Source of the DNA: Homoserinimonas sp044769865
GTDB lineage: Bacteria; Actinomycetota; Actinomycetes; Actinomycetales; Microbacteriaceae
Assembly (NCBI RefSeq): GCF_044769865.1
Contig: NZ_JBIZWA010000001.1
Coordinates: 1,240,001-1,304,000 of the forward strand
DNA length: 64,000 nucleotides
Reading direction: 5' to 3'
Shown: positions 40,807 through 48,304 of the stretch, one piece after another
How positions within the stretch are numbered: the stretch's first letter is position 1
How the letters are laid out: every line of letters begins with the position of its first letter
Program-made: the position numbers and the translations under genes
The notes under the pieces: generated by a model
Seen by the model: only the letters and a program-made list of their open reading frames with translations
Database searches by the model: none
What the model was told of the DNA's origin: nothing

Positions 40807-42411
40807 ATGAAGATCTTCCGTCCCGCTATCGCGGTCGCGGCCGGAGCACTGTTGGTGCTCACGGGCTGCACCAGCGGTGGTTCCACCAATGGAGGCGGTG
40901 GCCAGGACAGCGACATCACCACGACGGCGTGGGGTGCCCAGGTCCTGGAACGCGGCGAACCCGAAATGGGTGGCAGCATCACGTACGGCCTGCAGGCCGT
41001 GGTGGAGTCGCTCGACCCCGCCGGCTCGGCAGTCAGCGGCAACCTCATCATGCGTTCCATCTACGGTGTGCTGTTCTCCTACGACGGCGAGCGCAACATC
41101 GTTCCCGACATGGCGGAGTCGATCGAGTCCGACGACGACGGTCTCAACTGGACCCTCAAGCTCAAGCCCGGCTACACCTTCACCGACGGCAACCCCTACG
41201 ACGCCGAGGCCGTGAAGGCTCACTTCGAGCGCACGGCGGCAGAGGGATCGCGTTCGCGTTCGGCCGGCGACATGCGGCAGATCGCCTCCATGGCGGCGAC
41301 GGATGCCACGACGCTCGAGATCACGCTCAAGCAGCCGTGGACGGGCTTCCCCAACACCCTCGTCGGCGCGTTCCCTGGTGGCCCCGCGATGGTTCCCTCG
41401 CCTGCCGCCGTTGCGGAGCACGGCGAGGCGCTCGCGACCAACCCGGTCGGTGCTGGCCCCTTCATGCTCGAGTCCTTCCAGCCGGGCGGCGACGTCGTGC
41501 TCGTGAAGAACCCCGACTATGCGGGCGAGGAGCCCTACCTCGACGAGATCACGTTCGTCACGGCGACCGACACGCAGTCGCGTATCTCGGCCGGCCTTGC
41601 GGGCGACATCGACATCGCACGCACGCAGTCGGCGGTCGACCTCCAGGCTGCGGCCGACGGTGGTCTGACCACGCTGGACCAGCCAGACTCGGCCTACTAC
41701 AACCTGCTGCTGAACCTCACGCAGGCGCCCTTCGATGACATCCGGATGCGTCAGGCGCTCGCTCACGCGATCGACCTGGACGGCCTCAATGCGGCCGTCT
41801 TCGAGGGCAAGCACGACCCCATGGTCGGCTTCATGCCCAGCACGAGCCCCTTCTTCGAGGAGACCGAGTGGCCGAGCTTCGACCCCGACAAGGCGAAGGA
41901 GCTTGCTGAGGAGTACACGGCAGACACCGGCAACCCTGCCGCGTTCAGCCTGACCACGACGAGCCCGCCTGAGTTCCAGCAGCAGGCCGCCGTGCTCCAG
42001 CAGATGCTCGCCGACGCCGGCATCGACATGTCGATCAACGTGAGCGACCAGCCCACCATGGTCTCGGAGGCTCGCTCCGGCAACTTCCAGGCGCAGCACC
42101 GCTACCTCGAGATCAACGACGACCAGAACGCCCGCACGGCCTTCTACAGCACGTCCGGCGGCAACAACGGACTCGCGGGAGACCCGACGGTCGACAAGAT
42201 CCTCGACGACATGCTCGTGGCATCCGAGTCGGAGATGAAGGGCCTCTACGCCGACCTTCAGCACGCCCTCACCGAGTGGCTGCCCCAGGTGCCGCTCGTG
42301 CTGCAGAAGAACGGCATCTTCGTGAGCGACCGTGTCGGCGGCTACCCCGGCAACATGGTCGGCACGCCTGACCCCGACTTCCGGCTCGTCTGGGTTCGCA
42401 GCGGCGAGTGA
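40807..42411 (+). CDS. Family 5 ABC solute-binding lipoprotein (peptide/nickel/opine type), no adjacent permease
   Basis: 534-residue lipoprotein, signal ending in LTGC (Cys21), then a Gly/Ser linker. Family 5 marks are GGSITYGLQAVVESLDPAGS, the TFTDGNPYDAEAVKAHFER segment and MRQALAHAIDLDGLN. AAAGGAG (40795-40801) sits right for the ATG at 40807; the GTG at 40801 would overlap it. No DppB/C/D/F-like genes lie nearby, so its permease must be elsewhere. Its position upstream of ring-cleavage genes suggests it captures a large aromatic or cyclic substrate. A strong hairpin follows. Confidence 0.9.
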   Translation: MKIFRPAIAVAAGALLVLTGCTSGGSTNGGGGQDSDITTTAWGAQVLERGEPEMGGSITYGLQAVVESLDPAGSAVSGNLIMRSIYGVLFSYDGERNIVPDMAESIESDDDGLNWTLKLKPGYTFTDGNPYDAEAVKAHFERTAAEGSRSRSAGDMRQIASMAATDATTLEITLKQPWTGFPNTLVGAFPGGPAMVPSPAAVAEHGEALATNPVGAGPFMLESFQPGGDVVLVKNPDYAGEEPYLDEITFVTATDTQSRISAGLAGDIDIARTQSAVDLQAAADGGLTTLDQPDSAYYNLLLNLTQAPFDDIRMRQALAHAIDLDGLNAAVFEGKHDPMVGFMPSTSPFFEETEWPSFDPDKAKELAEEYTADTGNPAAFSLTTTSPPEFQQQAAVLQQMLADAGIDMSINVSDQPTMVSEARSGNFQAQHRYLEINDDQNARTAFYSTSGGNNGLAGDPTVDKILDDMLVASESEMKGLYADLQHALTEWLPQVPLVLQKNGIFVSDRVGGYPGNMVGTPDPDFRLVWVRSGE

Positions 42412-42416
42412 CCTTC

Positions 42417-42449
42417 GGTGGCGGGGAGCCGCAGTGGCTCCCCGCCACC
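42417..42449 (+). terminator. Hairpin between the lipoprotein and dioxygenase genes
   Basis: Perfect 14-bp GC-rich stem (42417-42430 with 42436-42449), five-base loop GCAGT, no T-tract. It starts 5 bp after the lipoprotein stop. It may end most transcripts or protect the lipoprotein mRNA, giving more binding protein than enzymes. Confidence 0.7.
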
Positions 42450-42482
42450 CCCAACACGATCAACACACACGAAAGGAACACC

Positions 42483-43397
42483 ATGGCAAAGCCTCAGGTA
42501 CGCGCCTTGGGATACGCGATTGTCGACTCCGCCGACCTCGACGGCTGGGAGCGCTTCGCCTCTGACCTCCTGGGTCTCCAGGTAGCCAACAAGTCGGACG
42601 ACCTCATCGAATTCCGTGTCGACGAGAAGGAATACCGACTCGCCGTGCGCCGCAACACCGAGCGCGAGGGTGTCGCGATCCTCGGCTGGGAGACCTCCGG
42701 CCCCGTCGAGCTCGAGGAGCTCACTGCCAAGGTCGAGGCGGAGGGCTACGTCGTCACCCGCCACAGCCGCGAGGAGGCGCGTGAGCGCCGCGTCTCGAAG
42801 CTTGTGAGCTTCGACGACCCCGATGGCACCGTGCGCATCGAGCTCTACTACGGCCTGCGCGAGACCCTCGCCCCCTTCGTCTCCCCGACGGGCGCGAAGT
42901 TCATCACGAAGGGTCTCGGCTTCGGCCACGCCTTCCAGACGGTGAGCGATGTCGAGAAGTACTGGCGCCTCTACGTCGACATCCTCGGCTTCAACCTGAG
43001 CGACAACATCGAGGCCGGCCCCGACTTCATGGTCGACCTCAACTTCTTCCACTGCAACCGCCGCCACCACTCGATGGCCTTCGCGCACATCGCGACGTCG
43101 CAGCTGCGCGTCGGGCACCTCATGTTCGAGGTCGACAGCATGGACACGGTTGGTCTCGCCTGGGACCAGGTCGACGAGCACGGCGCCGCCCCGATCCTCT
43201 CGCGCCTCGGCAAGCACACCAACGACAAGATGGTGTCCTTCTACGTGCGCAGCCCATCCGGGTTCGGCATCGAGTACGGCACCGGCGGCATCGAGATCAC
43301 GGACGACTGGGTGCCCACCCGCTACCCGGATGCCCACTACTGGGGCCACCAGCGCGTCAAGCCGATCGACCCCACCGACGCAGCAGACCACGGCTAG
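42483..43397 (+). CDS. Type I (VOC-fold) extradiol dioxygenase, BphC/HsaC-like
   Basis: 304-residue two-domain vicinal-oxygen-chelate dioxygenase. Fe2+ ligands His149 (LGFGHAFQTV), His212 (VGHLMFEV) and Glu264 (FGIEYG) are present, with active-site His195/His196 (RRHHSMAF). Length and order match 2,3-dihydroxybiphenyl 1,2-dioxygenase and the steroid enzyme HsaC. The ATG at 42483 follows GAAAGGAACACC; the longer frame runs through the hairpin. It would open the catechol made by the oxygenase encoded next. Confidence 0.93.
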   Translation: MAKPQVRALGYAIVDSADLDGWERFASDLLGLQVANKSDDLIEFRVDEKEYRLAVRRNTEREGVAILGWETSGPVELEELTAKVEAEGYVVTRHSREEARERRVSKLVSFDDPDGTVRIELYYGLRETLAPFVSPTGAKFITKGLGFGHAFQTVSDVEKYWRLYVDILGFNLSDNIEAGPDFMVDLNFFHCNRRHHSMAFAHIATSQLRVGHLMFEVDSMDTVGLAWDQVDEHGAAPILSRLGKHTNDKMVSFYVRSPSGFGIEYGTGGIEITDDWVPTRYPDAHYWGHQRVKPIDPTDAADHG

Positions 43398-43409
43398 GAA
43401 CACGCAACA

Positions 43410-44636
43410 ATGACCAGTGCAACCACCACCCCCACCTTCGCGGAGTCGCTCATCGGCGACCCGAACGCGGGCCGCAAGGTTCGTGACCGGGTCGAGGAAC
43501 TCACCGAGTTCTGGGCCTCGCAGGAATCTGGGTCCAATGAGCTCGGTCGTGTGACCGATGCGGCAGCCCAGGCGATCAAGGAGTCGGGCCTCGTACGGAT
43601 GCTCCAGCCGGCGCAGTACGGCGGCTACGAGACGCACCTCAACGACTTCCTGCGCGCTGTGATGCACATCGGCACCCAGGCGCCGACGGTGGGCTGGGTC
43701 GCGGGAGTCGTCGGCGTGCACCCGCACGAGCTGGGTCTCGCCGACCCGCGACTGCAGGAGGAGCTGTGGGGGGAGAACCCCGACATCTGGGTCGCCTCGC
43801 CCTACGCCCCCATGGGCGTCGGCGTTCCCGTCGAGGGCGGGTTCCGCTTCACGGGTCATTGGAAGTTCTCCTCTGGCACCGACCACTGCCAGTGGGTCAT
43901 GATCGGCGGCTTCGTCGGCAACCCCGACGGCAGCCCCATCCACAGCGACGTGCGTCACTTTGTGCTCCCGCGCAAGGACTACGAGATCCTTCAGGACTCG
44001 TGGCAGGTCATGGGCCTGCGCGGCACGGGCAGCAAGGACCTCGTCGTCAAGGACGTGTTCGTGCCCGACTACCGCGTGATTGCGCAGGACGAGATCCAGG
44101 CTGGCACCGCCGGCAAAGCGATGGGCCTCGACAACCCGCTCTACTCGCTGCCTCGTGCGAGCGTCTTCTCGGGCGCGATCACGGCGGGCACCCTCGCGAT
44201 CGCCCAGAGCGTCGTCGCGGAGTACATCAAGTGGACGCGTGGTCGCGAGAACCGTCGCGGCAAGGCGTCGCTCGACCCGTTCAAGCTCGCGACCCTGGGC
44301 GAGGCGATGGCCGACATCGAGGCGAGTGTGACGCACGTGTTGAGCGACATCGACCGGCTCTACGACATCGTGGGCGCCGGCAAGGTCGTCTCGCTCGAGA
44401 CGCGCTTCGAGGTTCGTCGCAATCAGGTGCGCGCGGCACGTCGTGCGGTGGATGCCGCCGACCGCCTGTTCATGCACGGCGGTGGGGCTGCGCTGCACCT
44501 CGATCAGCCGCTGCAGCAGCGCTGGCGTGACCTCCACGCCGCGATGAACCACGCCTCGAACGTTGCGGAGCCCGTCTACCAGCACGCGGCAATGCTCGAG
44601 TTCGGCCACGAGCTTCCCCCGGGAGCGCGGGCCTGA
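43410..44636 (+). CDS. Flavin-dependent aromatic hydroxylase, oxygenase component (HsaA-like, acyl-CoA dehydrogenase fold)
   Basis: 408-residue group D monooxygenase with an acyl-CoA-dehydrogenase-like fold that uses reduced flavin from a partner reductase. The N-terminal helices contain SGLVRMLQPAQYGGYE; GHWKFSSGTDHCQWVMIGG is the family strand; GLRGTGSKDLVVKDVFVPDYR and MHGGGAALHLDQPLQQRWRDLHAA are close to HsaA and related phenol hydroxylases. The partner flavin reductase is encoded at 45601. Product would be a catechol for the type I dioxygenase upstream. Overall set: oxygenase, reductase, ring cleavage, hydrolase as in hsaABCD. Confidence 0.9.
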   Translation: MTSATTTPTFAESLIGDPNAGRKVRDRVEELTEFWASQESGSNELGRVTDAAAQAIKESGLVRMLQPAQYGGYETHLNDFLRAVMHIGTQAPTVGWVAGVVGVHPHELGLADPRLQEELWGENPDIWVASPYAPMGVGVPVEGGFRFTGHWKFSSGTDHCQWVMIGGFVGNPDGSPIHSDVRHFVLPRKDYEILQDSWQVMGLRGTGSKDLVVKDVFVPDYRVIAQDEIQAGTAGKAMGLDNPLYSLPRASVFSGAITAGTLAIAQSVVAEYIKWTRGRENRRGKASLDPFKLATLGEAMADIEASVTHVLSDIDRLYDIVGAGKVVSLETRFEVRRNQVRAARRAVDAADRLFMHGGGAALHLDQPLQQRWRDLHAAMNHASNVAEPVYQHAAMLEFGHELPPGARA

Positions 44637-44638
44637 TC

Positions 44639-45589
44639 ATGGCGGAGACGACGATGGAGACCGAGATCCGTTCACGGCGGGTCACCCTGCCCAACGGTTC
44701 GATCGCCCACTACTCCGAGGCGGGGGACCCGGCGAATCCCGCCGTGGTCCTCCTCCACGGGGGCCTGCACGGCGCCTCCGGCTACGCGGGCTGGGTCAAG
44801 ATGATCCCGCGTCTCGTCGCCGAGGGCCTCTATGTGGTCGCGCCAGACCGGCCTGGTTTCGGCAAGGCCGACACCCGCGAGGAGTTTTGGCCGACCGAGG
44901 GGCACCTCAGCTGGATCCGCTTCGTCCGCGACTTCGTCGACACGATCGGCCTCGACCGTTTCGGCATTGGCGGCAACTCGCAGGGCGCCCAGCTCGCCGC
45001 CTATGTCGCCGTCGAGATGCCGGAGCGGGTCACGCACCTGGCGCTCATCGCATCCGCTGGGTTCAATCATGCCCTCGACATCGACCGCGCACTGCTCAAG
45101 GAGGGCGTGCCCTTCCCGCGCTGGGACGGCACGGTCGATGGGATGCGCGAGATCCTCAAGACGATCGCCCACAAGCCGGAGGGTGTCACTGACGAGGTCG
45201 TGCAGATGCGCGCCGAGGCGGCGGCCCAGCAGAAGGATGCCTGGGCGGCCGCATCCAAGTTCAACCGCGAGGCATTCAGCGTGCCGGAGCACCGCGAGAA
45301 GCTGCTGCTCACGGGCAAGCTGGAGAAGCTCACGATCCCGGCGATCTACCTCTACGGCCAGGATGACGTGCTCGGCCCGGTCGAGAACGCCTACCTGCAG
45401 GAGGACGCTATGCCCAATGTGCAGTTCTTCTATCCGGAGAATTGCGGCCACCAGGGGCAGACTGATCGCCCCGAGCTTTTCGGGCAGGTGTTCGCCGAGT
45501 TCTTCTCGACGGGCCGTGTCACCCGGGCGACCGCGCGCGACGCGGGAGTCTCATCACGGCGGAGCCCCCTCCCCGTGGTGTCCGACTGA
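44639..45589 (+). CDS. Alpha/beta hydrolase, meta-cleavage product hydrolase (HsaD/BphD-like)
   Basis: 316-residue alpha/beta hydrolase. VVLLHGGLHGASGYAGW is the oxyanion region; the triad is Ser114 in GGNSQGAQ, Asp242 or Asp243 in YGQDDVLGP and His271 in ENCGHQGQTDRPE. It lies 2 bp after the oxygenase gene and 11 bp before the reductase, so the hydrolase probably acts on the ring-cleavage product of this operon. It differs clearly from the other three hydrolases of the window. The last ~25 residues are a basic tail. Confidence 0.88.
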   Translation: MAETTMETEIRSRRVTLPNGSIAHYSEAGDPANPAVVLLHGGLHGASGYAGWVKMIPRLVAEGLYVVAPDRPGFGKADTREEFWPTEGHLSWIRFVRDFVDTIGLDRFGIGGNSQGAQLAAYVAVEMPERVTHLALIASAGFNHALDIDRALLKEGVPFPRWDGTVDGMREILKTIAHKPEGVTDEVVQMRAEAAAQQKDAWAAASKFNREAFSVPEHREKLLLTGKLEKLTIPAIYLYGQDDVLGPVENAYLQEDAMPNVQFFYPENCGHQGQTDRPELFGQVFAEFFSTGRVTRATARDAGVSSRRSPLPVVSD

Positions 45590-45600
45590 AAGGAACCACC

Positions 45601-46794
45601 ATGACGCAGGATGCGACGGCAGTGCAGCCGATCGACCCGGCCCGCTTCCGCCAAGTGCTCGGCCACTATCCGACGGGCGTCGTCGTCATCACGGCGATCC
45701 GCCCCGATGGGGAGCCGCTCGGCATGACGGTCGGCTCCTTCAGTTCGGTGTCGCTCGACCCGATGCTCGTGAGCTTCATGCCCACGACCGCATCGAAGAG
45801 CTTCCAGGCGCTGCGGGAGGCCGACTGCTTCTGCGTCAACGTGCTCGCGGCCGACCAGGAGGGCCTCGCGAGACGCTTCGCCCGCTCGGGCCCCGACCGC
45901 TTCGAGGCCGTGCCTTGGTCGGTCGCCGAGAGCGGCGCACCCGTGCTCGACGGCACCGTCGCTTCCATCCACTGCACCTTTGACTCGATCGTCGAGGCGG
46001 GGGACCACTACATCGTGCTTGGCGCCGTGCAGGGGCTCGAAGTGCACCGGCCGGTCTCGCCGCTGCTGTTCTTTCAGGGCGGCTACGGCAAGTTCTCGCT
46101 GCTCGCGGTCGAGGACCGTTCGCCGAGCGAGATGATCGAGAGCGTGCGGCTCGTGGAGACCTTCCGCGGCAGCATGCAGGACGTCGCGGATGCGGTCGGT
46201 GCCGAATGCAGTGCGCTCACGGTCATCGGTTCAGACTTGACGGTCGTAGCGACCGCCGCGGGCACGGGGCTCACTCCGCAGGGTGCCCTCGGCAGCCGCA
46301 TCCCGTACATGCCGCCGCTCGGGGAGCTCTATGCCGCCCTCGACACCGACGAGTCGGCCCTGCGCTGGCTCGGGCGTGCGGCATCCCTTGAGGACGAGGA
46401 TGTCATGGACCGCTACCGCGAGCGCCTCGACCTGGCGCGCGAGCGCGGTTGGTCGATGTCGTTCGCGGGCGAGTACCCTGATGTGGCACTGTTCGACGCC
46501 CTCCGCGACTACTCCGGCGGCGATCTGACACCTGTGCGCCTGGCTGAGATCCGCGAGGTCATCCGCTCGGCGAACAAGTACTACGAGCACCGTGACCTGG
46601 TGGAGGGGGAGCGCTATGACGTCACGTCGATCGTCGCGCCAGTCATGTGCGACGGCCTCATCCGTTTCGTGCTGCGCCTCCGCCAGCTGCCGACGCAGGC
46701 CACTCCGGCCCAGATCAGTGGCTGGATCGATGCCCTCACGGATGCCGCGGCCAAGGCCAGCGAGACCCTCTCGGCTCACGGCTCCTGCCGCTGA
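45601..46794 (+). CDS. Flavin reductase fused to an IclR-effector-like domain
   Basis: 397 residues in two parts. Residues ~10-170 are a flavin reductase domain of the HsaB/HpaC type (FRQVLGHYPTGVVVITAIRPDGEPLGMTVGSFSSVSLDP, then SGPDRFEAVPW and ALREADCFCVNVL). Residues ~180-390 resemble the ligand-binding domain of IclR regulators (ECSALTVIGSDL, LGSRIPYMPPLGELYAAL, VTSIVAPVMCDGLIRFVLRL), but there is no helix-turn-helix. The reductase would supply FMNH2/FADH2 to the oxygenase at 43410; the added domain may sense the aromatic substrate and gate flavin reduction (inference). Confidence 0.85.
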   Translation: MTQDATAVQPIDPARFRQVLGHYPTGVVVITAIRPDGEPLGMTVGSFSSVSLDPMLVSFMPTTASKSFQALREADCFCVNVLAADQEGLARRFARSGPDRFEAVPWSVAESGAPVLDGTVASIHCTFDSIVEAGDHYIVLGAVQGLEVHRPVSPLLFFQGGYGKFSLLAVEDRSPSEMIESVRLVETFRGSMQDVADAVGAECSALTVIGSDLTVVATAAGTGLTPQGALGSRIPYMPPLGELYAALDTDESALRWLGRAASLEDEDVMDRYRERLDLARERGWSMSFAGEYPDVALFDALRDYSGGDLTPVRLAEIREVIRSANKYYEHRDLVEGERYDVTSIVAPVMCDGLIRFVLRLRQLPTQATPAQISGWIDALTDAAAKASETLSAHGSCR

Positions 46795-46809
46795 GCGGGT
46801 GATGCCGCG

Positions 46810-47847
46810 ATGACGGCGCCCGTGAGCGCGGCCGAGCTCGACGCGCACCGGGAGGGCCGCCTGCCCGCGATGGAACGCGTCGTCGAGGGGGTCTGGACGG
46901 TCCCGCTTGCGATCCCGCCCGGGCACATGCCCTACACGCTCTCCTACCTGATCGAGGATGCGCGCGGCGGCGTGCATCTTGTCGACCCCGGGTGGGACCT
47001 CGACGAGAACCTCGACGCTCTGGAGCTCGCGCTCGGGCGCATCGGGCGTGGCTGGGCGGATGTCGCATCCGTCATCGTCACGCACCTCCACCCCGACCAC
47101 ATCGGTCTGGCGGGGCGCGTGCGCGCGCTCCACGGCGTGCCCGTCGTGCTGCACCGGCTCGAGCACGAGGCGCAGCAGCGGGTCGCCGCACTCGAGGCGC
47201 GGCCCGAGCATGTGCACGACGAGCTGACCCGCTGGGGCGTGCCGGCCGAGCGGTTCGACGAGGTGCGCGGCTACGCCACCAAGGGCGCGCGGGTCATCGT
47301 CGAGGGCGACATCCTCGTGCAGGACGGGCAGCTGCTCGACGTGCCGGGGCGACGCATCCGGGCCCTGCACACGCCGGGGCACACACCCGGGCACATGTGC
47401 CTGCTCGACGAAGGCGATGGGCTGCTCTTCACTGGCGACCACGTGCTGCCGAAGGTCGTGCCCGGCATCGGGCTCGGCGGGCCCGTCGACTACAACCCGC
47501 TCGAGCGTTACCTGCACGGCATGGCCGACATCGCCAGGTACGACGGATGCGAGGCGCTGCCCGGTCACGGATACCGCTTCCGCGGGGTCACGGCGCGCGC
47601 CACCGAGATTGCACGACACCACCTCAAGCGCACGGCCGAGGTGGCGCGGCTCGTCGAGCACGGCGACCCGGGCTCAACCTGGGAGACGGCCTCGCGGCTC
47701 ACGTGGTCGCGCGGCTGGGAGAACCTGGCCCGGCACTACCTCATCGCGGCCCTCAGGCAGACCGAACTGCACCTCGAACTCGTGCGCGGCGGCGGTCACG
47801 TCGAGCTGCTCGAACAGTGGGGCGTCGGGGCTCCGGTCGCCGAATAG
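46810..47847 (+). CDS. Metallo-beta-lactamase-fold hydrolase
   Basis: 345-residue MBL-fold protein. HLHPDH (His92, His94, Asp96, His97) is the main metal motif; HTPGHTPGHMCLLDE and FTGDHVLPKV supply further His and Asp ligands, and ALPGHGYRF the last His. An ~85-residue helical tail follows, as in the glyoxalase II-like/LACTB2-type branch. It begins 15 bp after the reductase gene. It might hydrolyse a thioester or lactone of this pathway; no specific substrate can be assigned. Confidence 0.88.
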   Translation: MTAPVSAAELDAHREGRLPAMERVVEGVWTVPLAIPPGHMPYTLSYLIEDARGGVHLVDPGWDLDENLDALELALGRIGRGWADVASVIVTHLHPDHIGLAGRVRALHGVPVVLHRLEHEAQQRVAALEARPEHVHDELTRWGVPAERFDEVRGYATKGARVIVEGDILVQDGQLLDVPGRRIRALHTPGHTPGHMCLLDEGDGLLFTGDHVLPKVVPGIGLGGPVDYNPLERYLHGMADIARYDGCEALPGHGYRFRGVTARATEIARHHLKRTAEVARLVEHGDPGSTWETASRLTWSRGWENLARHYLIAALRQTELHLELVRGGGHVELLEQWGVGAPVAE

Positions 47848-47857
47848 AGTTGGAACC

Positions 47858-48148
47858 GTGAATTCTGTGCCCCCAGAGCTGCTCTCCCTGCGCAAGAGCA
47901 TCGACAACGTTGACGCCGCCATCATCCATATGCTGGCGGAACGCTTCAAGTTCACCCAGCAGGTCGGGCGCCTGAAGGCTGAACACGGCCTGCCCTCGTC
48001 CGATCCCGAGCGCGAGCGCGTGCAGATCCAGCGCCTCCGTGAGCTCGCGACCGAGTCGACCCTCGATCCAGAGTTCGCGGAGAAGTTCCTCAACTTCATC
48101 GTCGCCGAGGTCATCCACCACCACGAGCGCATCCGCGACGAGTCCTGA
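47858..48148 (+). CDS. Chorismate mutase, AroQ type
   Basis: 96-residue all-helical chorismate mutase (chorismate to prephenate). Conserved residues of the fold: LRKSIDNVDAAIIHMLAERFKFTQQVGRLK (Arg and Lys of the active site), SSDPERERVQIQRLRELA, and the C-terminal helix FLNFIVAEVIHHHERI. The GTG at 47858, with a weak GGA upstream, gives the typical length. The first housekeeping-type gene after the catabolic modules; only 10 bp separate it from the MBL gene. Repeat array D follows. Confidence 0.9.
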   Translation: MNSVPPELLSLRKSIDNVDAAIIHMLAERFKFTQQVGRLKAEHGLPSSDPERERVQIQRLRELATESTLDPEFAEKFLNFIVAEVIHHHERIRDES

Positions 48149-48204
48149 CGCCGACCGTAGGAGCGAAGCTGCTCCTGATATTCCTGGGACCCGACGTGGC
48201 GGGC

Positions 48205-48300
48205 GAACCCCAATTCAGGAGTTGGCCCTCCTAATTCAGGACTCCTGAATTGTGAAAGCCAACTCCTGAATTGTGAAAGCCAACTCCTGAATTGTGAAAG
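48205..48300. repeat. 21-bp repeat array D
   Basis: A degenerate unit at 48205-48225 and one at 48226-48246 in one direction, then 48238-48258, 48259-48279 and 48280-48300 in the other. The last two are identical. It lies between convergent chorismate mutase and purL genes, ending 4 bp before the purL stop. Confidence 0.88.
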
Positions 48301-48304
48301 TGGC

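Noticed and set aside
20431..48300. 21-bp repeats as a CRISPR array
   Set aside because: Units are directly tandem without spacers, occur in both directions within one array, and no cas genes are near.
48149..48304. A purine riboswitch or other structured leader near purL or purS
   Set aside because: No conserved aptamer core was seen upstream of 50623 or 58873; the sequence at 48205-48300 is at the 3' end of purL and is the 21-bp repeat array.
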